Assembly: GCF_001307035.1 (NCBI RefSeq)
Contig: NZ_LKIU01000005.1
Span: 692,876-756,875, forward strand
Direction of reading: 5' to 3'
Length of the DNA stretch: 64,000 nt
DNA from: Arthrobacter sp. Edens01
GTDB taxonomy: Bacteria; Actinomycetota; Actinomycetes; Actinomycetales; Micrococcaceae
In this document: positions 37,969-46,437 of the stretch, one piece after another
How the letters are laid out: each line of letters starts with the position of its first letter
Numbering within the stretch: the first letter of the stretch is position 1
Position numbers and translations under genes: made by a program
The notes under the pieces: generated by a model
Told to the model about the DNA's origin: nothing
What the model saw: only the letters and a program-made list of their open reading frames with translations
The model's database searches: none

Positions 37969-38736
37969 CTAGAACAGCGGCCAGGGCACAGCAGGCATCC
38001 CGCCACTCGGACCCGGGAACACCGCCGTCGTGCGCAGCCGGGCACAGCGCGAGGCAAGCGCCTCGACCTCCTCGGCGGTCAGCAGCTCAGCCAGCTTTTC
38101 GCCGAGATCGCCATCCAGCCCAGCAAGAACGCGATCAATGCCCGCGAGCTCCTCACTGCTCAAAGACTCGCCAATCCAGCCCCACAACACCGTCCGCAGT
38201 TTGTGCTCGGCGTGGAGCGTGACCCCGTGGTCCACGCCGTACCGGTGCCCGCCGGGCATCGCCAGGACATGGTTGCCTTTGCGGTCGGCGTTGTTGACGA
38301 CGACGTCGAACACCGCCATCCGCCGCAGCGCCGCCGTGTCTTCATGAATGAGTGCGACGATCTGCCCGGCCTGGTCCTCACCCTCGAGCACGAGCTTAAA
38401 CCCTGACTCCGGCACCTCACCAAGTGGCACCAGATCCACCGCGTCCTGCTCCGGATCGGCGTCCTGCCAAAGCTGGACCATGCCTTCGCCCAGCGGCCCG
38501 TCGCGCAGCCAGGTGCGCGGCACGATGTTCCAGCCCAAGGCTTCAGACACCAGGTAGGCGGCGACTTCGCGGTGAGCCAGGCAGCCGTCGGGGAAATCCC
38601 ACAGCGGCTTCTCGCCCGCGATGGGTTTGTAGACGACTTCCGCGTCGCCGATGCTGCCCAGGTACGTGGCGTTGGACGCCGTCGTAATCCGTCCGGTGAG
38701 GGTCAGCTCATCGGTGAGCAGGTCCGGCTCCGGCAT
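37969..38736 (-). CDS. SCO1664-family protein (kinase-like fold)
   Basis: A 255-aa protein of the actinobacterial SCO1664 family, distantly like PI3/4-kinases. Typical stretches: LTGRITTASNATYLGSI, VVYKPIAGEKPLWDFPDG, REVAAYLVSEALGWNIVP, VVVNNADRKGNHVL and GVDHGVTLHAEHKLRTVLWG; the last two resemble catalytic-loop and metal-loop motifs. The start overlaps the DUF3090 stop by one base (TAATG), and the three-gene order phosphatase - DUF3090 - SCO1664 is conserved in actinobacteria. The function is unknown. Confidence 0.9.
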   Translation of the reverse strand: MPEPDLLTDELTLTGRITTASNATYLGSIGDAEVVYKPIAGEKPLWDFPDGCLAHREVAAYLVSEALGWNIVPRTWLRDGPLGEGMVQLWQDADPEQDAVDLVPLGEVPESGFKLVLEGEDQAGQIVALIHEDTAALRRMAVFDVVVNNADRKGNHVLAMPGGHRYGVDHGVTLHAEHKLRTVLWGWIGESLSSEELAGIDRVLAGLDGDLGEKLAELLTAEEVEALASRCARLRTTAVFPGPSGGMPAVPWPLF

Positions 38737-39290
38737 TAGTTTTCGGGGAGGGCGCAGATGTGGCCGTCGTCGTCGATCGGCTGACCGCAGATCACGCAGA
38801 TCGGACGCCCGGCGCCCACCACTTCCCGGGTGCGCTTCGCGAAGGCTCGGGCGGTGCCCACGGGCATCCGCACCCGCAGCACCTCGGCGGCATCGGCGTC
38901 GTCCTCGTCCTCGACGAGTCCGTCGTCATCCTCATCAACTTCTTCGATGGGGTAGGCCTCAATGACGACCTGCGCCGTTGTCGGGTCCCAGCCCAGGCTC
39001 ATCACGCCCGCACGGAACTGTTCCTCCACCTCATCCAGATCGTCATTGTCCACGAGCTCCAGGGGAGTGTTCGCGGGAACGTGGAAGGGGTTGCCGTCGA
39101 CGGTCATGAGCTGGTCGAGGATCTCGTCGATCTTCTCCGCAAGCTGGTCCGCCTGCAGCTTTTCCATGGCAATGCTGATGAGCTGCTTGCCCGCCCGCGC
39201 CTGCAGGTAGAACGTGCGCTGACCGGGGACGCCGACGGTGCCGACTACTACGCGGTCCGGCCAGTCGAAATCGTGAACGGTTGTAGGCAT
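38736..39290 (-). CDS. DUF3090 family protein
   Basis: A 184-aa protein of the DUF3090 family. The N-terminus is DFDWPDRVVVGTVGVPGQRTF, the middle is acidic (EEVDEDDDGLVEDEDD) and the end is a putative zinc knuckle: RPICVICGQPIDDDGHICALPEN with three cysteines and a histidine. It lies nine bases after the phosphatase gene and one base before SCO1664, in a conserved actinobacterial operon. The function is unknown. Confidence 0.9.
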   Translation of the reverse strand: MPTTVHDFDWPDRVVVGTVGVPGQRTFYLQARAGKQLISIAMEKLQADQLAEKIDEILDQLMTVDGNPFHVPANTPLELVDNDDLDEVEEQFRAGVMSLGWDPTTAQVVIEAYPIEEVDEDDDGLVEDEDDADAAEVLRVRMPVGTARAFAKRTREVVGAGRPICVICGQPIDDDGHICALPEN

Positions 39291-39299
39291 AGGACTACT

Positions 39300-40007
39300 C
39301 TAGGCTCCTTGGGCGGGCGGCGCTGCGTGTCCCGCACCACCGCCAACCGGCGCATCGTCCTGCCCGTGGACAGCTGCCAGCCACGAAAGGTCCCCGGTGT
39401 CGGTATTGGTGGCATGGACAGTGGGACGCCCCGGGCCGTAACGCACGATCGACAGCGAGGCCGGCCCGACGTCGATGCGCTGGAACATGTCCAGGTGCAT
39501 GCCGAGCGCGTCCGCGAGGACCGACTTGATGATGTCCCCGTGACTCACCGCAGCCCACACTGCTCCCGGACCGTGCTCGGCTTCGAACGCCGCATCGTGG
39601 CGGCGGATCGCAGCGACCGAGCGGGCCTGCATCCCGGCCATGGACTCACCGCCGGGAAAGGTGACGGCCGACGGCTGCGACTGCACCACCTTCCACAGTT
39701 CCTCCTTCGCGAGGTCTGCGAGGGCGCCGCCCTGCCACTGGCCGTAGTCGCATTCGGTGAGATCGTCGTCGACCGGTGCGTGCGGAGTGCCCTTCTGGCT
39801 ATCGAGGATGAACTGCGCGGTTTGCCGGCACCGCTCCAGCGGGCTGGACACCACGCCCACCAGGGGAACGACGGCGAGCCGCTCACCCGTGGCGGCGGCC
39901 TGGGCCCGGCCCGTGTCATCCAGGCTGACGCCGGGGGTGCGGCCGGCCAGCAGACCCGAGGCATTCGCTGTGGTGCGGCCGTGCCGCACGAGAATTACTG
40001 TCGCCAT
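39300..40007 (-). CDS. Histidine phosphatase / phosphomutase, MSMEG_4193 family
   Basis: A 235-aa enzyme of the histidine-phosphatase superfamily. The catalytic motif LVRHGRTTAN (residues 6-15) contains the phospho-accepting His; further residues are in SPLERCRQTAQ, the acid ECDYGQW and the second His in VSHGDIIKSVLADAL. This matches the MSMEG_4193 subfamily that leads the operon with DUF3090 and SCO1664. The substrate is unknown. Start ATG at 40007. Confidence 0.92.
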   Translation of the reverse strand: MATVILVRHGRTTANASGLLAGRTPGVSLDDTGRAQAAATGERLAVVPLVGVVSSPLERCRQTAQFILDSQKGTPHAPVDDDLTECDYGQWQGGALADLAKEELWKVVQSQPSAVTFPGGESMAGMQARSVAAIRRHDAAFEAEHGPGAVWAAVSHGDIIKSVLADALGMHLDMFQRIDVGPASLSIVRYGPGRPTVHATNTDTGDLSWLAAVHGQDDAPVGGGAGHAAPPAQGA

Positions 40008-40232
40008 GCCCCCAGCCTAGTTCCCTGTAGCCGGCAGCCAGCAGATGTACCTTCCGAACCGGGTTTCGTATGAAATCCTCCGACGGCGTCTCGACGGGAC
40101 AGCTGAGCCGGTGACGGAAGCGGCTGCGCAGTCTCTGGCTCCGGTGCCGCCGGCTGACTAGGGTGGGCGCATGGCAGCACAACTCACCCGCCTGCTGACG
40201 GCGTCCACCGTGGTTCTGCTGAGTGTCGTCGC

Positions 40233-41252
40233 CTATAGGCGCCGGTACTCCGTCGCGTACACGTTCTGCGTGAGGGCAGCGAACAGCTCGGTGATGTAGA
40301 TGGCGGTATCCGCATATTGTGCAATCAGGTCCGCACCGTTTCCAAGCGCGGCCCGGACAGGATCCAATGCCGGAGAAGTTGGGCCGGCGGACGCAGCGCG
40401 CAACAGGCCAAGCCGTGCTTCCCCGGAGATATAGCCGAGTTCGAATAACGTCCAGTGGAACAGGTGCATCAGGGCGGAATCACGGTCGAAGCCGTCATGG
40501 GTACGCATGCCCCATGCTTCCTCCGGCGTCAGTTCGAAATCCTGGTGCAGCGCCAGACCGAAGTCGGTGTAAAGCAGCCTGCCGTCCTGGACAAGGATGT
40601 TGCCGGGATGCACGTCAAAATGCTGAAATCCCTGACCGTTCATCCATGCAGTGGCTTCCAGGAGCTGGTCCACGATGCCGGGAAAAACCTCGGCCCCGAA
40701 TCCCTCTTTCAAGCTTCGGCGGATCAAGTCGCCCAAGGTAACGGGCACGTACTCAAGGAAGAGCGCCATGGTCTTGCGTGCGGCCTTCATGGCGGAGAGT
40801 TTGCCCTGGACTTCAGGCCAGTGGGGTCCCCACTGGCGGGGAGGGGTATCGCCGTCGAACTCGCTGAGGTCTGCCTCGCTTTTTACATCCAGGACCCGCC
40901 AACCGAGCAGGAGCGGAAAGAAGTCCGCCAGACCCGATTGAACCCACTGGGTGGTGACCTGATGTGCTGCAAGTTCCCGCCCGACTGCGTTGGCAGGGGT
41001 TCCTATCCCGTAGTGGGAAACGAAGGGAAGCCGGAGACGGCTGGCGGTGGAGCATGGATCTGCTTCTTCAGCGCTTGTCAGCGGCAGCTGTTTGATGAAG
41101 ATTGTGGTTTCGCCCAAGCGCGCAGTCTTCGTGGTTCCCCCAATGCCTATGCCCGCCTGCTCAGCATCATCGATAAGCGCACGCACACCGGCATCATCCA
41201 GCCCGGCGAGAGCCGAAGAGATGGCGTTGGCCTCGCGTACCCGTACCGTCAT
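40233..41252 (-). CDS. Protein-kinase/aminoglycoside-phosphotransferase-like protein
   Basis: A 339-aa kinase-fold protein. N-lobe lysine in TTIFIKQLPL and partner acid region GRELAAHQ; catalytic loop HFDVHPGNILV with catalytic Asp and Asn; metal-binding motif YTDFGLAL. It is closer to small-molecule or spore-coat kinases (APH/choline kinase clan) than to Ser/Thr regulators. Its start lies two bases after the stop of the EamA gene, so they form an operon. The target is unknown; a coupled exporter hints at resistance or metabolite handling (inference). Confidence 0.82.
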   Translation of the reverse strand: MTVRVREANAISSALAGLDDAGVRALIDDAEQAGIGIGGTTKTARLGETTIFIKQLPLTSAEEADPCSTASRLRLPFVSHYGIGTPANAVGRELAAHQVTTQWVQSGLADFFPLLLGWRVLDVKSEADLSEFDGDTPPRQWGPHWPEVQGKLSAMKAARKTMALFLEYVPVTLGDLIRRSLKEGFGAEVFPGIVDQLLEATAWMNGQGFQHFDVHPGNILVQDGRLLYTDFGLALHQDFELTPEEAWGMRTHDGFDRDSALMHLFHWTLFELGYISGEARLGLLRAASAGPTSPALDPVRAALGNGADLIAQYADTAIYITELFAALTQNVYATEYRRL

Positions 41253-41254
41253 CC

Positions 41255-42280
41255 CTACACCCTAGGGGAGGGTGCATGAACTACTGGGCCCGACTGGCCA
41301 AACGATTCGCTGCCGCCCGCCCGCAGTCGATCTGCGGCGGTTCGGTGGCGAGCTTCCGCCCTCAAGCCCAGATACGTGCCGGCGATGATGAGGGCAGCGC
41401 CGACGAAGCCCAGCAGGGCAAGCGATTCCTGGCCGATGGTGATTCCAATGAGGACAGCCCAGATGGGTTCGGTTCCCATCAGGAGGCTCGCCCGGGATCC
41501 TGATGTTTGCTGGATGGCCCAGGTCTGGACGAGGAACGCGAAGACACTGCACACCAGTCCGAGGTAGAGCACGCCAATCCATTCAGCTGCGCCGAAGCCG
41601 TCCACGGCCCGGAGCACGCCCGGGTAATCGGCGGCGGTGTAGAGGAAAGCGCAGACCGCACCCTGGATCAGCGTCAGATTCAGGGCGCTAAAGCTGCGGC
41701 CCCGCGTAAGCGCGGACACCGCCGTGACATGAATGGAGCGCACGGCAGCTGCGGCAAGCATAAGCAGGTCCCCGGCTCCGGGGGCCGCAAATCCGTCTGC
41801 CGAGACGAGCAAACAGACCCCCACGACGGCGATGACACCGGCGACGAAAACCATCCGCGGCAGCTTCACCCGGAAGGCAATGCTCTCGGTAACGGGCGTG
41901 AACACAACGACCAGGCTGATGATCAGTCCGGCGTTCGTAGCGCTCGTGCCCGCAATTCCGTGGGTTTCAAGGATGAGCACGGCCGCTTGGGTTAAACCCA
42001 GTACGACGCCGGTGACCGCCTCCCGGCGCGACGTCCGGCGGCGGTTCCAAATCAGCCAGATCACTGCCAATGCCAGAGCGGTGATGAGGAACCGCAGGGA
42101 CAGGATGACCGTCACGCCGACCGTGCCGGTGAGGGTTTTCGCCGCTAGATAGCTGCTGCCCCAGACCATTGCGACGAGGAGAAGCAGCAGATCCACTCTG
42201 CGTGCAGTGAGAAGCGCGGCAAGCCGGCGGCGCCGTTCGCGGGGCTCGGGCGGGGCTGGAGTCAGTATCGGGGAGGGCAC
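41255..42280 (-). CDS. EamA-family (DMT superfamily) transporter
   Basis: About 341 aa with ten membrane helices in two EamA repeats (first from LLLLVAMVWGSSYLAAKTL, second from GDLLMLAAAAVRSIHVTAVSAL). This is the usual DMT metabolite-exporter architecture. The open frame extends to 42880, but that part is antisense to the LysR gene. I placed the start at GTG 42280; a GTG at 42196 just before helix 1 is an alternative. It is divergent from the LysR gene, which probably controls it. Confidence 0.85.
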   Translation of the reverse strand: MPSPILTPAPPEPRERRRRLAALLTARRVDLLLLLVAMVWGSSYLAAKTLTGTVGVTVILSLRFLITALALAVIWLIWNRRRTSRREAVTGVVLGLTQAAVLILETHGIAGTSATNAGLIISLVVVFTPVTESIAFRVKLPRMVFVAGVIAVVGVCLLVSADGFAAPGAGDLLMLAAAAVRSIHVTAVSALTRGRSFSALNLTLIQGAVCAFLYTAADYPGVLRAVDGFGAAEWIGVLYLGLVCSVFAFLVQTWAIQQTSGSRASLLMGTEPIWAVLIGITIGQESLALLGFVGAALIIAGTYLGLRAEARHRTAADRLRAGGSESFGQSGPVVHAPSPRV

Positions 42281-42298
42281 TCCTTGAGTCTGATGAGG

Positions 42299-42308
42299 AC
42301 GAATTCGT
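42299..42308. promoter_or_regulatory. Short palindrome in the EamA-LysR divergent region
   Basis: ACGAATTCGT is a perfect 10-base palindrome midway between the divergent EamA and LysR starts. It is a candidate part of the LysR binding region; the evidence is position and symmetry only. Confidence 0.3.
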
Positions 42309-42352
42309 AAGACCAGAGGCCAAATCCTGAAGTAACGGTTTAGCCTGTGCTT

Positions 42353-43312
42353 ATGGATCTTCATCAGCTGCGGCTGCTGCGGGAGCTTGGCGAGCGGGGA
42401 AGCCTCGCCGCCGTCGCCCGCGCATCCCACATCTCGGCGTCGGCGGTCTCCCAGCAGCTGACCGCACTGCAGCGTCGTGTGGAGGTTCCGCTGACCGAAC
42501 GCCGGGGACGGAACCTCGTCCTGACGGAGGCCGGGCAGGCCCTGGCCCGGGCCGCCGTGGACATCAGCGTTGCCATGAGTTCCGCGGAGCAGGCCGTGAG
42601 CCGGTACCTGCAGGACCCCCGTGCGACAGTAAGCATTGCCGCATTCAGCAGCGCGGGCCTCGCCTGGTTCCGTCCGCTGCTGCAGGCAATGACGGGCGAG
42701 GGAAACCCCAAGCTGGTCTGCTCTGACCGGGATGTGGGGCAGGAAGCCTTCCCGGCGCTCGCTGCCGACTATGACCTGGTGATCGCGCACCGCCTGGAGC
42801 ACAGCAAACCCTGGCCCGAATCGATCAGCGTTCGTCCGCTGATCCGGGAGCCGCTGGACGTCGCTATGTCCGGGAGGCACCGCCTCGCCCGGCAGCCCGA
42901 CGTCAGTGTGGACGACCTCGCGGACGAAGAATGGGTGTCAGTCCAGGACGGTTTCCCGCTGATGCCGGCTCTGCAGGCCATCGCCGTTCACGCGGGACAG
43001 CCTCTGAATATCACGCATCAAATAAATGAATTCTTTATCGCTGCCGAAATTGTCGCCGCGGGTTCCGCCGTCGCGCTGATGCCGCGGCGCACTGCGTCCC
43101 CGCCGGAGGGCAGTGGCCTGGTCCTCAAGCCGATCCGCGGCCTTCCGCTGGCCCGGCACGTCGACGTGCTCTGCCGGCCCGAGGCGCTCCACCGGGCTGC
43201 GGTTCAGCAGGTCGTCACGGCGCTCCGGGAAATTGTGGTGCGCCCTGAACCCGGGAAAGGGCACACGCACAGCGCCATTCGCAGCGTAGGAAGTCCCGAT
43301 CGTACCTATTGA
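42353..43312 (+). CDS. LysR-family transcriptional regulator
   Basis: A 319-aa LysR protein. The N-terminal winged helix runs from MDLHQLRLLRELGERGSLAA to SASAVSQQLTALQRRVEVPL. The effector domain starts near VSIAAFSSAGLAWFRPLLQAM. ATG 42353 gives the canonical N-terminus. It is divergent from the EamA transporter, the classical layout for a LysR-controlled exporter. Confidence 0.9.
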   Translation: MDLHQLRLLRELGERGSLAAVARASHISASAVSQQLTALQRRVEVPLTERRGRNLVLTEAGQALARAAVDISVAMSSAEQAVSRYLQDPRATVSIAAFSSAGLAWFRPLLQAMTGEGNPKLVCSDRDVGQEAFPALAADYDLVIAHRLEHSKPWPESISVRPLIREPLDVAMSGRHRLARQPDVSVDDLADEEWVSVQDGFPLMPALQAIAVHAGQPLNITHQINEFFIAAEIVAAGSAVALMPRRTASPPEGSGLVLKPIRGLPLARHVDVLCRPEALHRAAVQQVVTALREIVVRPEPGKGHTHSAIRSVGSPDRTY

Positions 43313-43344
43313 CTTGCGATCGATTGATAATCGATTATCCGGGC
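43309..43344 (+). promoter_or_regulatory. Leaderless promoter with ATCGATT-type palindrome, cassette 1
   Basis: TTGACT (43309-43314), an 18-base spacer, GATTAT (43333-43338), then six bases to the ATG: the transcript probably starts at the ATG. The palindrome ATCGATT-GAT-AATCGAT (43319-43335) fills the spacer and overlaps the -10. The same arrangement precedes cassette 2 at 47388. It is a likely autoregulatory operator for the cassette's HTH protein. Confidence 0.7.
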
Positions 43345-43827
43345 ATGACCACTTCGACGCCGCATGCCGGTTCAGCCGTCATCACCCTGACGCGTGCAGC
43401 CCTGGGGCTGCTTTTTCTTGCGGTGATTGGCGGGCAGATCGCTGCAGTCTTCAGCGCCCAGGCGGTGGTGGACAGCTATCCCGAGTTCGCCGACCTGCAA
43501 GGCCCGCTGGTCACTGCAGCCATCGCTTTTGGGATGTGTGTGCAGACGGTTCTGGTCATCACCGGCATCCTCGCCGGACATACCCGGGACGGCCGGATCT
43601 TCGGGCCTCAGGCTCTTCGGCTGGTGGACGTCACGGCCGGGGTGCTGGTGACTGCCACGCTTCTGATTCTGGGCACCCTTTTCTTCATTCCGGGACCGCC
43701 CGCCCTCGGCCTGCTGATTCTGGGCTGCGCGCTGGTAGCTGCAACGATCACGCTGGTCCTGCTGGTGCTCCGAGCACTCCTGCACAGGGCGGCATTTATG
43801 CGGGTAGAGCTGGACGAGGTCATCTGA
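43345..43827 (+). CDS. DUF2975 membrane protein (cassette 1)
   Basis: A 160-aa membrane protein with four predicted helices of the DUF2975 family: helix 1 around LGLLFLAVIGGQIAAVFS, a conserved YPEFADLQGPLV, and FFIPGPPALGLLILG. DUF2975 proteins are typically followed by a small Cro/C1-type regulator, as here (one-base overlap, TGATG). It has a close paralogue at 47423. There is no ribosome-binding site before the ATG, in line with a leaderless transcript. Confidence 0.85.
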   Translation: MTTSTPHAGSAVITLTRAALGLLFLAVIGGQIAAVFSAQAVVDSYPEFADLQGPLVTAAIAFGMCVQTVLVITGILAGHTRDGRIFGPQALRLVDVTAGVLVTATLLILGTLFFIPGPPALGLLILGCALVAATITLVLLVLRALLHRAAFMRVELDEVI

Positions 43828-44033
43828 TGCCCATTCGAGTGGCAATCGACCGGCTGCTGGACGAACGTGGATTATCCGTTGGGGAATTCGCGGACCGGGT
43901 TGGCATCACTCCCGCCAATGTGGCTGTCCTCAAAAACGGGCGGGCAAGAGCAGTTCGGTTCTCCACGCTGGACGCGATCTGCCGGGTGCTCGAATGCCAG
44001 CCGGGGGACATTCTGATTTGGGAAAAGGACTAA
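43827..44033 (+). CDS. Small HTH regulator (YozG/Cro-C1-type), cassette 1
   Basis: A 68-aa helix-turn-helix protein: MPIRVAIDRLLDERGLSVG, EFADRVGITPANVAVLKNGR, then ARAVRFSTLDAICRVLECQPGD. It is almost identical to the protein at 47905 (the HTH core differs at only a few positions). The start overlaps the DUF2975 stop by one base. It probably binds the ATCGAT palindrome in its own promoter. Confidence 0.88.
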   Translation: MPIRVAIDRLLDERGLSVGEFADRVGITPANVAVLKNGRARAVRFSTLDAICRVLECQPGDILIWEKD

Positions 44034-44065
44034 GCGCCGGACATATCTGCCGGAGCCGGCTGTTC

Positions 44066-44731
44066 TTATCCGCTTTCAAACTTCTTCCAGAGCCCTTCGG
44101 AAACTACTTCGACCGTGCCGTCCAGCACCTGGATGGCCGTCTGTTCGTCGATCGCATAGGACGGAACGCCCAGGTCAGCGGCCCACCGCTCGGCGTCGGC
44201 CGGGGTATTGGTCGGAAAAGCGTTGAGGTGCGGGAAGATCGAAAAGTCCACCACGCCCAGCGTGCGGTCGTTCGCCGCGGCCGGCCATTCCACGAAATAG
44301 TCGCCGATGCGCGGCGTCAGGACCATGCTTCCCGCGCTGACCCCAACCCACACGGTATCGGGCAGGGAGGGCAGCAGGTCGGCAAGCCCGGACGCGTGCA
44401 TCCAATGGTTCAGGTAGGTGGCGTCGCCGCCGTCGACCAGCAGCACATCAGTCTTTCTTACCCAGCGGACCCAGCGCTCGACGCCGATGGATGGCAGGGC
44501 GGTGAGCTCGAGGACACCGAGCGACGCCCATCCCAGGCCTGTCAGGTGAGGAGAGCCCGGGCCGGCGGCAACCAGCCTGCCCACTGACGCCGGCCCGCAC
44601 GCCGGGTGGCCCCACTGCGCCGTCGGTATCACCAGGACGTGGGACTCGGCGATGGACTTGCCGAGTAGGCTGACCAGCGCGGATTCAATGCTGGGGTTTG
44701 TCACGCCGCCGGACGTCAGCAGGAGTTTCAT
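44066..44731 (-). CDS. Peptidase E-like (S51) / class I GATase-like protein
   Basis: A 221-aa protein of the peptidase S51 family. The nucleophile Ser lies in WVGVSAGSMVL, preceded by VLLVDGGDATYLNHWM; the N-terminus is KLLLTSGGVTNP. Family enzymes cleave Asp-X dipeptides or, in relatives, cyanophycin. It is convergent with the HTH gene of cassette 1. Confidence 0.85.
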   Translation of the reverse strand: MKLLLTSGGVTNPSIESALVSLLGKSIAESHVLVIPTAQWGHPACGPASVGRLVAAGPGSPHLTGLGWASLGVLELTALPSIGVERWVRWVRKTDVLLVDGGDATYLNHWMHASGLADLLPSLPDTVWVGVSAGSMVLTPRIGDYFVEWPAAANDRTLGVVDFSIFPHLNAFPTNTPADAERWAADLGVPSYAIDEQTAIQVLDGTVEVVSEGLWKKFESG

Positions 44732-44828
44732 GATGCCCCCGGGTGTTCGTGCAGGAATGGATGTTTCCCATGGCTACACACCCGGCAGGGCCTTGTCTAT
44801 GGTTCGTTCCGGTTACGGCAGGGCGGAA

Positions 44829-45428
44829 TCAGAGGGGGCAGGACCGCGCCCAGTTCTGCAACGCGGCCGGATCTCCGGCCTGAGCCGGTGTGATCACGTT
44901 GGCCTCAAAGACTTCCGGGTCCACATGCCACGCCTGGACCGCCGGGAGCTGTGTGTATTTGGCCAGGTAGCCCATCCCCTGTTCCTGACCCTGGAAGTCA
45001 TTGTTCTCCACGGACTGGAGATAGGAATCCGCCCATGCGCAGAGCCAGTAGTGAGCCACCATCGTGTCCTGGTTGCCGTCCATGATTGCAGGCATTTCCA
45101 GTGACGGGTTCTCTTCCGGGTTGGAGTAATCCACGGACTCGAACTTCCATTCAACGCCTGGCGGCAGCGGCTCCGTGAATTCCTGCGTAGCTTCGAGCAG
45201 GGCCTGGTCCATGCAATCCGGCTTGATGGTCTGCATGGTTCCACTGGGGTCCGACTGCAGGATCTCACCGCCGAGACACGGTCGGGGCTCCCACGGGGTT
45301 GGCGCTGGGTCGGCTTTCACTTCAGCTATCGCCTGCGCCTCGTTGACTTCCGCGTCCGTCGGTCCGCAGCCTGCGAGCAGAGCGCCTAGCAGCAGCGCCG
45401 CCGCGGCGCCCGCAATTCGTTTCCGCAT
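44829..45428 (-). CDS. Putative lipoprotein of unknown function
   Basis: A 199-aa protein with a clear lipobox (LLAGC, Cys 21) after a signal peptide, then an acidic extracytoplasmic domain with several Trp residues (ending in LQNWARSCPL). I recognise no family. Monocistronic; about 80 bases separate it from the small membrane protein gene upstream. Confidence 0.7.
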   Translation of the reverse strand: MRKRIAGAAAALLLGALLAGCGPTDAEVNEAQAIAEVKADPAPTPWEPRPCLGGEILQSDPSGTMQTIKPDCMDQALLEATQEFTEPLPPGVEWKFESVDYSNPEENPSLEMPAIMDGNQDTMVAHYWLCAWADSYLQSVENNDFQGQEQGMGYLAKYTQLPAVQAWHVDPEVFEANVITPAQAGDPAALQNWARSCPL

Positions 45429-45510
45429 GTGCTTTTATCCCCCGTTGGTCAGCTAGTTAGACATTAGACGGAGGCAGACGGCGTGAACAGGGCGGGCTAT
45501 CAGCGGCACT

Positions 45511-45717
45511 TTAGGGATCGACGGCGTTTCCCGGCCACCGGGGCAAATTGGCGGCGACAGCAAAAACGACGACGCCTGCCAGCAAAACCAAAACCGCGAT
45601 AAGCCGGCCGGTTCTGAATTCAGCAAACAGCCCTGGTATCAGCACGACGGCTATCGCACCAAACAGTCCCACGCCAGCAATGAACACGGCTTTGCGGTAC
45701 TTCTGAGTTCTGTTCAT
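45511..45717 (-). CDS. Small two-helix membrane protein
   Basis: A 68-aa protein with two membrane segments (about residues 11-31 and 39-58), a basic N-terminus (MNRTQKYRKA) and a short tail. It has protein-like composition but no family; it could be co-transcribed with the lipoprotein gene downstream on the minus strand. Confidence 0.55.
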   Translation of the reverse strand: MNRTQKYRKAVFIAGVGLFGAIAVVLIPGLFAEFRTGRLIAVLVLLAGVVVFAVAANLPRWPGNAVDP

Positions 45718-45772
45718 CGGCCCACCCTACTGGTAGCCCGGATACGTGCTGCAGGCCTGACATCATGGCTTG

Positions 45773-46321
45773 GTGGAATCTGACCCGGTAAGCCCGATTG
45801 ACCAGGACGCAGCAATCCGAATGTGGCAGGCATACAGCGCCGCGCACCCGGAAGCAGTAGCCGTGTCCCCGGAGTACACCGTTGAACACTTTGGGGATAC
45901 ACGGCGGCTGGCGGACGAACTCCTCACCCATGTGCTCAGCGGACGGAAACGCGCGACGTCGGAACTCGCCGCTGATTTCCTGGCCAGAGGAGACGCGGTC
46001 CCCCGGATCGGTTCCCACTGGATAGCGTGCGACGGGACGGGGACGCCGCGGCTCATCCTGCGCAGCATCGAGCTGCGGCTGGGGCCCTTCGGCACGGCGG
46101 ACGAGGCCTTTGCACGGGACGAAGGCGAAGACGATCTGAGCCTGGCGAGCTGGCAGCGTGAACACCGCCGCTACTGGACACGGGTATCAGCAGCCCAGGG
46201 GCGTGAGTGGTCTGAAACTGACGAGATCGTTTTCGAACGGTTCACGGTTGTCTGGCCCCCTGCGCACGCAGACAAAGTGAGCACGGTGCACGGCAGCGGT
46301 CGCGTCCCCGGGAGCCCGTAG
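45773..46321 (+). CDS. ASCH-domain protein
   Basis: A 182-aa ASCH-domain protein (PUA-like fold, possible RNA- or nucleoside-binding). Typical stretches: ELLTHVLSGRKRATSELAADF, PRIGSHWIACDGTGTPRLIL, DLSLASWQREHRRYW and EIVFERFTVVW. Related small proteins include an N4-acetylcytidine amidohydrolase. I chose GTG 45773; TTG at 45770 is an alternative. Confidence 0.8.
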   Translation: MESDPVSPIDQDAAIRMWQAYSAAHPEAVAVSPEYTVEHFGDTRRLADELLTHVLSGRKRATSELAADFLARGDAVPRIGSHWIACDGTGTPRLILRSIELRLGPFGTADEAFARDEGEDDLSLASWQREHRRYWTRVSAAQGREWSETDEIVFERFTVVWPPAHADKVSTVHGSGRVPGSP

Positions 46322-46437
46322 AACTTCCTCTTGTTCTGTGGTCGACTGAATTTGCGGCCCGGGCGTAAAGACGTTCGCGAAGCCCACCCCTCGGACCGCC
46401 GGTTTGGCAAACTCGGCCCGATCCGAAGGAGACGACC

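Noticed and set aside
41255-42880. 541-aa version of the EamA transporter
   Set aside because: The first 200 residues are antisense to the LysR gene; the transporter starts near 42280.
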